Below, piece by piece: positions 1 through 5,798 of a stretch of 5,798 nt of DNA; the stretch's first letter is position 1, and each line of letters begins with the position of its first letter. The translations under genes and the position numbers were made by a program. This stretch comes from Thermodesulfobacteriota bacterium (GTDB lineage Bacteria; Desulfobacterota; Syntrophobacteria; BM002), in the NCBI GenBank assembly GCA_947259475.1, contig CAMYLW010000309.1, positions 1 through 5,798 of the forward strand, written 5' to 3'. Under the pieces are notes generated by a model that saw only the letters and a list, made by a program, of their open reading frames with translations, did not search any database and was not told where the DNA came from.

Positions 1-1696
1 TGTCAGGTAATTCCACTACAGCCGAGTTGCCCTGTCCCACGTCCAAATAGGTTACCCGGAGATGGGATTGTGGAGAGAGAATGTGGGAAGGAATCAGCCA
101 TGAACCGACCAGTGCCAAACAGCCAGCCACAATGAGGCTGGTTCGCAGCCAGCGAGAGGTTTTTGTGAATGGAACGAGGAGCAAAATATAAGCAAGTCCT
201 ACCTGCCAGACTCTGGGAGTACCTGGCCAGAATGTGGCCCAGGACAGGCCGCCGAGTTTGGCTGCGAGGAGGACCACCAATTTGAGACCCAGGGTGCCAA
301 GAGTCAAGAGGAAGCCAGCCAGCAAGGTGGAAACTGGCAGTAAACAAAGAGCCAACAGTCCGGCCGGCAAAACAAGAAACCCCACAAGGGGAACCGCTAA
401 CAGGTTGGTGATCATGCCTAAAGGAGTCAAACGGTGAAAATGATACAAGACCACCGGGGCGGTAAACAAAGATAAGATCAAGGAGGCACAAATAAACTGA
501 TACAGACGATATCCCAGTCGGCGCAATCTTTGGTCTTGACCATCCTGGGGCTGGAGTATACGCACCACTGGCAGAATAGGTAGTATCCAAACCAGAGCGA
601 CTACACCGATAAAAGAGAGCTGAAAAGATGCAGCAAAAAGAGCCTCAGGGTGCAAGCTTAGGATGAGAAAGGCTGCAAGCAGAAGGGAATTGAGAAGATC
701 CTTTTCCCGCTGGAGTACCAAGGCCAAGGTGAAAAATGCAAGCATCAGGGTGGCACGTAGCGCAGGCAAACCCATTCCAGTGAGCAAGCCGTAAGTAAGC
801 GCAATGGGAAATGCAGCGAGAGCGGCCACCGGACGTGCTCCCCACCTGCCAGTCACAGCGACAATACGCACCAGGAAAAAATGAAATATCAGGAAGGTAA
901 AACCCGCCACCAGACCAAGATGAAGACCCGAAATGGCCAGCAAATGTCCGATGCCTGCGTTGTAGAGTAGTTCTCGGAGCTCACCACTCAGTCTATAACG
1001 TTCACCGAGTAAAAGAGCTTGATGGAGACCAGCAAGATCCGGGGGTAGCCAGGCTTCCAAAAAAACGCGGCTTCTGGTGCGGATGATATCTAGAAAATAG
1101 CTCAGCCCTATGTCTGGTTTGCCCAGTGGAACCAGTTCAGCATCTTGCCGCACATAACCTCTGACCCAAATGTGTTGGTCTGCAAGGTATTGTCTGTAGT
1201 TGAATCCACCAGGATTACTTAGGTTTCGTATTGGCTTAATCCGTACTCGACCAATAAGACGTTGGCCCACTGACCATTGCTTTTCACAATTGCGGACGGT
1301 AAGAAGCAGGTTGCCCGAGATCGGGTGCCAGCTCTCACCCTTTTTAAAAGCTTCAAGCCGTAGGAGCATTCTGGTGCTATTGAGGCGATGTTCAAGAGAA
1401 TGGGTGATGATGCCCATTAGAAACGCACTTTTTTTCTGTAGAAGGTGCTGAATGCCAGCAGGAGGCTGCGCAGGATCGGGAATTGTTGTAGAAGCGAGAG
1501 CTCCGATGACCACAAATATGGCCAAAGGAAGTAGGAGCAATCTCAGGCCTCGCACAGTTAGGAAACAAAGCAGAGCACAGAGGAATATGGCCAAAACCGC
1601 GAGAATAAAAGGTTCTACAGGGAGGTGACGCCCCGCAAATATTCCGCAACACAAGCTAATTAGCAGATAGAAAAGAGGACGGTGTACAGTTGACAT
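1..1696 (-). CDS. comEC: ComEC/Rec2-family DNA uptake channel, C-terminal part missing at window edge
   Basis: Reading the minus strand from the ATG at 1696 gives 565 codons without a stop, and the frame is still open at base 1. The product belongs to the ComEC/Rec2 family, the inner-membrane channel that carries single-stranded DNA into the cytoplasm during natural transformation. Hydrophobic segments near residues 7-22, 29-48 and 51-70 precede a soluble DUF4131-like region containing NPGGF (161-165). The competence membrane domain follows, with the family signature GHLLAISGLHLGL (250-262), PALRA (311-315), SFQLSF (357-362) and many further membrane helices. At the edge, LDVGQGN (551-557) opens the metallo-beta-lactamase-like domain; its metal ligands lie outside the window. 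The ATG is the only canonical start after the in-frame stop at 1712-1714, and no clear Shine-Dalgarno sequence precedes it. The gene lies 442 bp downstream of murA, so it may have its own promoter. Family assignment is firm; competence itself cannot be inferred from this gene alone. Confidence 0.93.
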   Translation of the reverse strand, partial: MSTVHRPLFYLLISLCCGIFAGRHLPVEPFILAVLAIFLCALLCFLTVRGLRLLLLPLAIFVVIGALASTTIPDPAQPPAGIQHLLQKKSAFLMGIITHSLEHRLNSTRMLLRLEAFKKGESWHPISGNLLLTVRNCEKQWSVGQRLIGRVRIKPIRNLSNPGGFNYRQYLADQHIWVRGYVRQDAELVPLGKPDIGLSYFLDIIRTRSRVFLEAWLPPDLAGLHQALLLGERYRLSGELRELLYNAGIGHLLAISGLHLGLVAGFTFLIFHFFLVRIVAVTGRWGARPVAALAAFPIALTYGLLTGMGLPALRATLMLAFFTLALVLQREKDLLNSLLLAAFLILSLHPEALFAASFQLSFIGVVALVWILPILPVVRILQPQDGQDQRLRRLGYRLYQFICASLILSLFTAPVVLYHFHRLTPLGMITNLLAVPLVGFLVLPAGLLALCLLPVSTLLAGFLLTLGTLGLKLVVLLAAKLGGLSWATFWPGTPRVWQVGLAYILLLVPFTKTSRWLRTSLIVAGCLALVGSWLIPSHILSPQSHLRVTYLDVGQGNSAVVELPD

Positions 1697-1798
1697 GAAA
1701 TGTGCGCCATTTCAAGAAAAGGTGTTGATGCCCCTTGGTGGCCATTAGCCTGCATATTTCATTAATTGACTACTGCGACAGCGGATATGATCTTCCCC

Positions 1799-1875
1799 CC
1801 GGGCGTCCTCGAACCTCAAACCCTGCGACGTACTGTTCAAGTACTCCTCGGGTTCGAGTTCCTGCGGTTGCCCGG
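1799..1875. repeat. Imperfect nested palindrome (large hairpin)
   Basis: CCGGGC at 1799-1804 pairs with GCCCGG at 1870-1875. CTCAAACCC at 1815-1823 pairs with GGGTTCGAG at 1850-1858 with one mismatch. At the centre, GTACT (1830-1834) and AGTAC (1840-1844) form a perfect 5-bp stem around the loop GTTCA. Together these make an interrupted hairpin of about 77 nt, 103 bp upstream of the comEC start. It could be a leader RNA structure, a relic of a repeat element or a cruciform. No T-tract follows on either strand, so a standard intrinsic terminator is unlikely. Confidence 0.6.
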
Positions 1876-1938
1876 TTGCAAGTGCATCTTCACTGTCTCG
1901 TGACGTCAATTCATAAAATATGCAGGCTAGATGTGGCC

Positions 1939-2121
1939 GTCATTACGCTACGCTTTCAATATACCTTCGCCGCCATTTATGGTCATTGGGTCAGTACGCC
2001 ACGCTTGTCATTCATAGTTAACTGCCATTGTGGCGTTGAACCAACTAAATGAAGGCCGTTAGGCCTCATGACGGGCGTAGCCCAAGTGACAACGAAGCGC
2101 GCAGGCGCGAAGTGTAATGAC
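1939..2121. repeat. Palindromic MITE-like intergenic repeat, copy 1 (downstream of murA)
   Basis: The 183-bp element begins GTCATTACGCTACGC (1939-1953) and ends with the reverse complement of GTCATTACACTTCGC (2107-2121), a 15-bp terminal inverted repeat with two mismatches. Inside, GTCATT words (1939, 1982, 2007) occupy the left half, and AATGAC-like words (2047, 2068, 2085, 2116, several degenerate) occupy the right half. Short stems lie between them: GCCA-TTG-TGGC near 2024-2034, AGGCC-GTTA-GGCCT at 2053-2066, GGGC-GTA-GCCC at 2073-2083 and GCGC-GCAG-GCGC at 2097-2108. It contains no convincing gene and I see no target-site duplication. It lies 17 bp past the murA stop, so its stems would sit at the 3' end of murA mRNA. 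The right half matches the element at 3410-3527. Confidence 0.72.
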
Positions 2122-2138
2122 TTGTTGGTGCCTACCCC

Positions 2139-3395
2139 TTACTCCCTGATGCGTTTAATGCTTGCGCCTACTCCACTAAGCTTCTCTTCCAGCCGTTCGT
2201 AGCCCCGGTCGAGGTGGTAGACCCGGGATACCTCGGTAATGCCTTCGGCGGCCAACCCGGCCAGGACCAGCGAGGCACTGGCCCTTAGATCCGTGGCCAT
2301 CACCGGGGCGCCCTGCAGTTTTGACTGACCACGCACAACTGCCGTATTGCCTTCAATGCTGATATCGGCACCCATACGCTTCAGCTCACTCACATGCATG
2401 AAGCGGTTTTCGAATATTTTTTCGATGATTATACTCTGGCCATCTGCCAGGCACATCATTGCCATAATCTGGGCTTGCATATCAGTGGGAAAACCAGGAT
2501 AGGGATTGGTCTTGACGTCTATATTATGGATTGTTTCACCAGCAGAACAGGTAATGTAGTCATCGCCGATTTCGAAGCGCATGCCAGCCTGTTCCAGCTT
2601 ATGAATAACTGCTTCCACATGTTCCGGAATACATGGCCGGACAGTTATGCTTCCCCGGGTGATGCCTGCGGCAGTGAGATATGTTGCAACCTCAATACGA
2701 TCGGGCATGATGGTGTGGTCCAGAGGTTGTAATTCTGACACTCCTTCAATGGTGATTACTGAGGTGCCGGCACCTTGAATGGAACCGCCCATGTTGGTGA
2801 GACAGCTGGCCAGTTCAACGACCTCCGGTTCCCGGGCGGCATTCTCTATGACCGTCTGACCTTCAGCAAGCACGGCAGCCATCATGATATTCGCAGTGCC
2901 CGTAACCGTAGGAATGTCAAAGTAAATGTGATTGCCAACCAACTTCTGGGCAGAGGCCTCCACATAGCCATGCTTCAATTCGATGTTGACACCCAACCGT
3001 TCCAGCCCACTCAAATGGAAATTAATAGGCCGGGCGCCAATGGCGCAACCTCCGGGCAGGGAGACTCGGGCCCTCTTGAAGCGGGCCACCAGTGGACCTA
3101 ATACCAGGACCGAGGCTCGCATGGTTTTGACGAGATCGTAGGGTACCTCATAATCGTCCACAGTTTCGGTGTGAATACTGAGGGGATCGCCTTCTTCAAA
3201 GGTAGCGCCGAGGTGGTAAAGAAGGGTCTTGGTGGTACGAATGTCCCTCAGGTGGGGAATATTTCGAAGCCGATGAACACCGCCGGTAAGAAGAGTTGCG
3301 GCAAGCAGTGGAAGCGCCGCATTCTTGGCGCCACTCGTCTTCACAGTACCATGCAAAGGGCGGCCGCCCTCTATTACGATTCTATATTCTACCGT
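2139..3395 (-). CDS. murA: UDP-N-acetylglucosamine 1-carboxyvinyltransferase (MurA), start codon unresolved
   Basis: MurA transfers enolpyruvate from phosphoenolpyruvate to UDP-GlcNAc in the cytoplasm, the first committed step of peptidoglycan synthesis. Counting from the TTG at 3356, the protein has SGAKNAALP (8-16, with the catalytic Lys-Asn pair), the loop PGGCAIGARP (101-110) with the active-site Cys104 (Cys115 in E. coli, the fosfomycin target), FPTDMQAQ (289-296) with the catalytic Asp, and DLRASASLVLAG plus YHLDRGYERLE at the C-terminus. TTG is the first canonical start, but translation upstream gives EYRIVIEGGRPL, the conserved MurA N-terminus. The frame continues to a TGA at 3411-3413 inside a repeat element, with no ATG, GTG or TTG. 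I placed the start at the ACG at 3393-3395 (protein start M/T-V-E-Y-R) because family length and sequence require about this position. The alternatives are the TTG form, a frameshift from the out-of-frame ATG at 3404-3406, or a sequence error. The gene is bracketed by two related repeats. Confidence 0.95.
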   Translation of the reverse strand, partial: TVEYRIVIEGGRPLHGTVKTSGAKNAALPLLAATLLTGGVHRLRNIPHLRDIRTTKTLLYHLGATFEEGDPLSIHTETVDDYEVPYDLVKTMRASVLVLGPLVARFKRARVSLPGGCAIGARPINFHLSGLERLGVNIELKHGYVEASAQKLVGNHIYFDIPTVTGTANIMMAAVLAEGQTVIENAAREPEVVELASCLTNMGGSIQGAGTSVITIEGVSELQPLDHTIMPDRIEVATYLTAAGITRGSITVRPCIPEHVEAVIHKLEQAGMRFEIGDDYITCSAGETIHNIDVKTNPYPGFPTDMQAQIMAMMCLADGQSIIIEKIFENRFMHVSELKRMGADISIEGNTAVVRGQSKLQGAPVMATDLRASASLVLAGLAAEGITEVSRVYHLDRGYERLEEKLSGVGASIKRIRE

Positions 3396-3586
3396 TGAAG
3401 GTGCATAAAGTCATTATGCTTCGCGTCATTAGGCCACTAAGGTGGCTGTCATTTATTGTAGACAACATAATGACGGCCGTAAAACCAAATGACGGGCGAA
3501 GCCCGAATGACGCCGAAGGCAAATGACGATGAGTGACACGGATTATGATGACCCAGCGTTACGCAAACCACAAACCGCACACAATA
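3396..3586. other. Intergenic spacer between prmC and murA, about 190 bp, no gene
   Basis: This spacer is dominated by the repeat element at 3410-3527. The 59 bp between the element and the prmC stop (3528-3586) show no recognisable signal. No Shine-Dalgarno sequence is visible in front of the proposed murA start, and I found no convincing promoter. Confidence 0.7.
3410..3527. repeat. Palindromic MITE-like intergenic repeat, copy 2 (abutting murA 5' end)
   Basis: The 118-bp element has three GTCATT words on the left (3410, 3425, 3448) and four AATGAC words on the right (3469, 3488, 3506, 3522), around a centre near 3461. The ends form a terminal inverted repeat: 3410-3430 matches the reverse complement of 3506-3527 apart from small indels. 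GCTTCGC (3418-3424) can also pair with GCGAAGC (3496-3502), so the whole unit could fold as a long imperfect stem. Local stems are GCCAC-TAAG-GTGGC (3433-3446) and CGGGC-GAA-GCCCG (3493-3505). It shares the order AATGA-GGCCGT, then ATGACGGGCG, then GCCC with copy 1 in the same orientation. It supplies the TGA that closes the murA frame upstream. Confidence 0.75.
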
Positions 3587-4459
3587 TTATATCTTCTCTG
3601 CAACCAAAACTCGATCTAAACCGCTGTAATCTTTGCGAATGTGAAAACTCCGGTACTCTTGACTCTCGAGAACCAGTGCAGAGATACTCTCAGTCTGATC
3701 AGCCCCCATTTCCATAAAGAGAGCACCGGCCTGGCACAAGACCGTGGGGGCTTCTGCAATGATGTGTCTGATGACTGCCAGACCGTCAGGGCCGCCCTCC
3801 AGGGCGTGATGAGGCTCAAAGTCACGAATCTCCCGGGGAAGTTCCAAGATTTCGTCATGGCTGACGTAGGGGGGATTCGTAACTACCACCTTGAATCTCT
3901 GCGAAGCGCCGGGTATGGCAGCAAACATGTCGCCTCGGACAAAAAGGATCCTCTGATCTACGTGATGTAACTTAGCATTTTCCTGTGCTAACCGCAGGGC
4001 AGCCATAGAGAGGTCCGTGGCCACGATTCTGGCTGCTGGTAATTCCCGAGCCAGGGCGATAGCTATTGCACCTGACCCAGTCCCCAGATCCAGAATATCG
4101 ACGTTCGCGTCAGCCTTGTCAAGGAATTCCAGCACAGCCTCCACCAGCACTTCTGTTTCTGGTCTGGGAATAAGCACATCTGGGCTTACGCGCAAAGGCA
4201 GCGACCAGAACTCCTGGAGTCCGGTGATATATTGGTTGGGCTCCCCCCCAAGGCGGCGTTTGATACATGCTCGGTACTCTGCCAGTTCGTTTGTTTCCAT
4301 AGGCCGGTCGTAATTCAAGTAGAGGAAGAGACGGTTTTCTGCGAGCACATGAGCGAGCAGTACTTCCGCAGAAGTGCGAGGCTCGGACACATTGTTTCTC
4401 TGGAAATAATCAGTGGTCCACTGTAGGAGTTTCAGGACGGTCCAGGATTCTTCAGGCAT
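3587..4459 (-). CDS. prmC: Peptide chain release factor N5-glutamine methyltransferase (PrmC/HemK)
   Basis: This 290-residue enzyme uses S-adenosylmethionine to methylate the glutamine of the GGQ motif in RF1 and RF2, which raises their peptide-release activity. The N-terminal helical substrate-binding domain covers about residues 1-85. The family motif IPRPETE is at 97-103, the SAM-binding motif DLGTGSG at 124-130, the acidic motif ATDLS at 147-151, the catalytic NPPY at 195-198, and EGGPDGL at 221-227. Length is normal for the family. The ATG at 4459 was chosen because the product then starts [12 protein letters not shown], as expected for PrmC, and because it overlaps the prfA stop by 8 bp. 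The frame stays open upstream to 4546, but that stretch is antisense-like filler inside prfA. No Shine-Dalgarno sequence is apparent, which fits re-initiation after prfA. Its substrate is the product of the adjacent gene. Confidence 0.97.
   Translation of the reverse strand: MPEESWTVLKLLQWTTDYFQRNNVSEPRTSAEVLLAHVLAENRLFLYLNYDRPMETNELAEYRACIKRRLGGEPNQYITGLQEFWSLPLRVSPDVLIPRPETEVLVEAVLEFLDKADANVDILDLGTGSGAIAIALARELPAARIVATDLSMAALRLAQENAKLHHVDQRILFVRGDMFAAIPGASQRFKVVVTNPPYVSHDEILELPREIRDFEPHHALEGGPDGLAVIRHIIAEAPTVLCQAGALFMEMGADQTESISALVLESQEYRSFHIRKDYSGLDRVLVAEKI
4452..4459 (-). promoter_or_regulatory. prfA-prmC stop/start overlap (translational coupling)
   Basis: On the minus strand the eight bases ATGCCTGA contain the prmC start ATG and the prfA stop TGA. 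The region just upstream has no purine-rich ribosome binding site. Ribosomes that finish prfA probably restart on prmC, which would link the supply of the methyltransferase to that of its substrate. The overlap is seen directly; the coupling is inferred. Confidence 0.6.
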
Positions 4460-5522
4460 GGTTCGATTGCATGATCGACTCTGCTTCGAAATGGGTCGTG
4501 AGTGGATCGATGATGGAGTTGATCTCTCCCTCAAGAACGTGTTCAAGCTTATACAGCGTTAGATTGATCCGGTGTTCAGTTACCCGGTTCTGGGGGAAAT
4601 TGTAGGTGCGAACGCGTTCACTGCGATCACCGGTTCCCACTTGGCTCTTGCGGTCTTCAGCGGTTTTGTCCCGCTGCTCTTGCTGCTTTCTATCCAAGAG
4701 TCTGGCGCGCAGCACCTTCAAGGCTTTGGCCTTGTTCTTGTGCTGAGATTTTTCATCCTGGCAGATGACCACCAGACCGGTGGGTGCATGGGTTATGCGG
4801 ACCGCCGAATCAGTGGTGTTGACACTCTGGCCTCCTGGGCCCGAAGAGCGGAAGACGTCAACGCGAAGGTCGTTGGGTTCAATTTCCACCTCCACCTCTT
4901 CAGCTTCGGGGAATACAGCAACAGTTACGGCGGAGGTATGGATTCGACCCTGCGACTCGGTGGTGGGAACTCGCTGCACCCGGTGGACGCCGCTTTCAAA
5001 TTTGAGACGGCTGTAGGCACGGTTGCCTGAAAGGGAGAAGATCACTTCCTTGAACCCACCAATCCCAGTGGGGTGGCTACTGAGCACATCAACTTTCCAA
5101 CTCATCAGTTCGGCATACTTAGTGTACATTCTGAACAGATCAGCAGCAAAAAGGGCTGCTTCATCGCCACCGGTTCCGGCACGGATTTCCAGAATCACAT
5201 CCTTATCGTCATTGGGATCTTTAGGGGTAAGGAGTCGCTTGAGCTCGTCCTCGAGTTCATCCAATTCAGTCTGGATCTGACTGCTGTCTTCTTGGGCAAG
5301 TTCCCTGATATCTGGGTCTGCATCACTGAGAAGTTCGCGGTTCTCCTCGAGCCTGGCGGCGAGCTCCCTATGCTTCCTGAATGTCTGAACGCAGGGCATA
5401 AGATCGGCATGTTCTTTGGCAAGACGCTGATATTCTCGTTGATTGGCAATTGTCGCCGGATCACTCAGCTCCTTTTCCAATTCAAGATAGCGTGACTCTA
5501 TGCTCTCCAACTTGTCGAACAT
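4452..5522 (-). CDS. prfA: Peptide chain release factor 1 (RF1)
   Basis: RF1 recognises UAA and UAG stop codons in the ribosomal A site and triggers hydrolysis of peptidyl-tRNA. The protein is 356 residues, normal for RF1. An N-terminal coiled-coil-rich domain (about 1-100) is followed by the acidic [13 protein letters not shown] segment (114-126). The stop-codon reading region has the PxT tripeptide as PTT (186-188) in [13 protein letters not shown]. The catalytic loop GPGGQ lies at 228-232, with Gln232 as the residue PrmC would methylate. The PxT form and overall length separate it from RF2, which carries SPF. The ATG start gives [12 protein letters not shown], a typical RF1 beginning, and GGTGA lies 6 nt upstream (5529-5533) as a moderate Shine-Dalgarno sequence. 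It starts 22 bp after the upstream stop and overlaps prmC by 8 bp, so the three genes are probably co-transcribed. Confidence 0.98.
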   Translation of the reverse strand: MFDKLESIESRYLELEKELSDPATIANQREYQRLAKEHADLMPCVQTFRKHRELAARLEENRELLSDADPDIRELAQEDSSQIQTELDELEDELKRLLTPKDPNDDKDVILEIRAGTGGDEAALFAADLFRMYTKYAELMSWKVDVLSSHPTGIGGFKEVIFSLSGNRAYSRLKFESGVHRVQRVPTTESQGRIHTSAVTVAVFPEAEEVEVEIEPNDLRVDVFRSSGPGGQSVNTTDSAVRITHAPTGLVVICQDEKSQHKNKAKALKVLRARLLDRKQQEQRDKTAEDRKSQVGTGDRSERVRTYNFPQNRVTEHRINLTLYKLEHVLEGEINSIIDPLTTHFEAESIMQSNHA

Positions 5523-5528
5523 GTCGGT

Positions 5529-5533
5529 TCACC
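5529..5533 (-). promoter_or_regulatory. Probable ribosome binding site of prfA
   Basis: GGTGA on the minus strand, 6 nt before the prfA ATG, matches part of the consensus AAGGAGGTGA. It supports the chosen start but is only a partial match. Confidence 0.45.
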
Positions 5534-5544
5534 GCCCGAGGAGA

Positions 5545-5798
5545 TTACTCCACAGTCTCCTCTTTCTTAGCTTTTTTCTTTGGCTCTTTCTTAGCTTCTT
5601 TCTTAACGTCCTTCTTAGCTTTTTTCTTTGGCTCTTTCTTAGCTTCTTTCTTAACTTCTTCCTTAACCTCTTCCTTAACCTCTTCCTGTACTACTTCCTG
5701 CACTACTTCCTTAACCTCTTCCTGCACTACTTCCTTAACCTCTTCCTGCACTACTTCCTTAACCTCTTCCTGCACTACTTCCTTAACCTCTTCCTGCA
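5545..5798 (-). CDS. Low-complexity Lys/Glu/Val-rich protein, C-terminal end only
   Basis: The minus-strand frame is open from the right edge to the TAA at 5545-5547. A GTG at 5775 could be read as a start, but the same repeat continues beyond it, so it is an internal valine codon and the true N-terminus lies outside the window. The visible 83 residues consist of VQEEVKEV octads, then EEVKEEVKK, then two copies of a 16-residue lysine/alanine/proline unit containing KKEAKKEPKKKAKK, ending EETVE. The first part has alternating charge and is probably helical or disordered; the second resembles the basic tails of histone-H1-like proteins and of ribosomal protein extensions. It ends 22 bp before prfA and probably shares its transcript. 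Since rpmE often precedes prfA, it may be a tail on ribosomal protein L31, but nothing visible proves this. I do not recognise a catalytic domain. Confidence 0.75.
   Translation of the reverse strand, partial: QEEVKEVVQEEVKEVVQEEVKEVVQEEVKEVVQEVVQEEVKEEVKEEVKKEAKKEPKKKAKKDVKKEAKKEPKKKAKKEETVE
5564..5655 (-). repeat. Two exact 44-bp repeats, 48-bp period
   Basis: The 44 bases at 5564-5607 recur without change at 5612-5655. They encode the lysine/alanine/proline-rich unit twice, and the 48-bp spacing equals 16 codons, so the frame is kept. Exact identity at synonymous positions points to recent duplication of DNA rather than convergence on a protein composition. Confidence 0.85.
5704..5798 (-). 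repeat. 24-bp tandem repeat, at least four copies, running off the edge
   Basis: Units at 5704-5727, 5728-5751 and 5752-5775 are identical, and 5776-5798 is identical over its 23 visible bases. Each encodes VQEEVKEV. A 12-bp truncated unit (VQEV, 5692-5703) follows in the coding direction. This is a coding minisatellite whose copy number could change by slippage in 8-codon steps without breaking the frame. Confidence 0.9.

Larger units (their letters stand above)
1697..2138. other. Intergenic spacer between murA and comEC, 442 bp, no gene
   Basis: I see no convincing coding sequence here on either strand; a 105-codon plus-strand frame (1735-2052) crosses palindromic repeats and resembles nothing I know. 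The spacer holds a nested hairpin (1799-1875) and a terminal-inverted-repeat element (1939-2121). The remaining sequence (1697-1798 and 1876-1938) shows nothing recognisable. It must carry the 5' leader of comEC and the 3' end of the murA transcript, but I could not place a promoter or a T-tract terminator with confidence. Confidence 0.75.

Noticed and set aside
3..590. A 195-codon minus-strand frame with a Met start
   Set aside because: It lies in another frame over comEC, whose competing frame shows clear family motifs and is open throughout 1-1696. The rejected product is rich in Ser, Pro, Cys and Gly and resembles nothing.
1056..1440. Runs of seven identical bases inside comEC as possible programmed slippage sites
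   Set aside because: The reading frame is continuous with family motifs on both sides of each run, so no shift is needed.
1392..1652. An 86-codon minus-strand frame
   Set aside because: It is an out-of-frame shadow of the comEC N-terminal region.
1805..1876. A tRNA-like segment, because of TTCGA on both strands
   Set aside because: The T-arm stem does not pair, and no anticodon arm or acceptor stem with suitable spacing can be drawn. The TTCGA words are part of the palindrome arms.
1735..2052. A 105-codon plus-strand frame in the murA-comEC spacer
   Set aside because: It crosses the nested hairpin and the repeat element, has no plausible ribosome binding site and its composition looks random.
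2024..2126. An intrinsic terminator after murA
   Set aside because: Several GC-rich stems are present, but none is followed by a T-tract on the minus strand. Factor-dependent termination remains possible.
3413..3418. A possible -10 box (CATAAT on the minus strand) in front of murA
   Set aside because: No acceptable -35 hexamer lies 16-18 bp upstream, and the hexamer is part of the repeat word.
3410..3527. A CRISPR array, because of regularly repeated words
   Set aside because: The repeated word is only 6 bp, changes orientation at the centre and has spacers of 9-17 bp that are palindromic.
4460..4546. An N-terminal extension of PrmC by 29 residues
   Set aside because: The extension is encoded within prfA in another frame, is not PrmC-like, and the ATG at 4459 gives the usual N-terminus.

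Overview
The window is a stretch of ordinary bacterial chromosome of mid-range GC in which every supported gene lies on the minus strand. It should be read from right to left. The order is: the C-terminal end of a Lys/Glu/Val-rich low-complexity protein (5545-5798, cut by the right edge), prfA (release factor 1), prmC (the methyltransferase that modifies release factors), murA (first committed enzyme of peptidoglycan synthesis) and comEC (DNA-uptake channel, cut by the left edge). The prfA-prmC-murA order resembles that of several Gram-negative lineages, including deltaproteobacteria, where rho-rpmE often lies upstream. The sequence alone does not fix the phylum. By that context, the low-complexity tail may belong to an extended ribosomal protein L31 or a similar small protein, but this is inference.

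Right part (3587-5798): the low-complexity gene ends 22 bp before prfA, and prfA overlaps prmC by 8 bp (ATGCCTGA). This looks like one transcription unit with translational coupling. RF1 releases peptides at UAA/UAG, and PrmC methylates the GGQ glutamine of RF1.

Middle (1697-3586): murA is a full-length, catalytically intact gene between two intergenic spacers. Each spacer contains a palindromic, non-coding repeat element with terminal inverted repeats starting GTCATT and ending AATGAC (1939-2121 and 3410-3527). The two copies are related and lie in the same orientation. The upstream copy abuts the 5' end of murA. Conserved MurA sequence runs upstream of the first canonical start codon until a stop codon supplied by the repeat, so the start is non-canonical, damaged or misassembled. 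A further nested hairpin lies at 1799-1875.

Left part (1-1696): one uninterrupted reading frame encodes a ComEC/Rec2-type membrane protein. It has the N-terminal DUF4131-like region, the competence membrane domain and the first residues of the metallo-beta-lactamase-like domain, where the window ends.

No phage, transposase, CRISPR, toxin-antitoxin or defence gene was found. The most unusual content is the pair of repeat elements bracketing murA, the start-codon problem in murA, and the exact nucleotide-level tandem repeats in the low-complexity gene.
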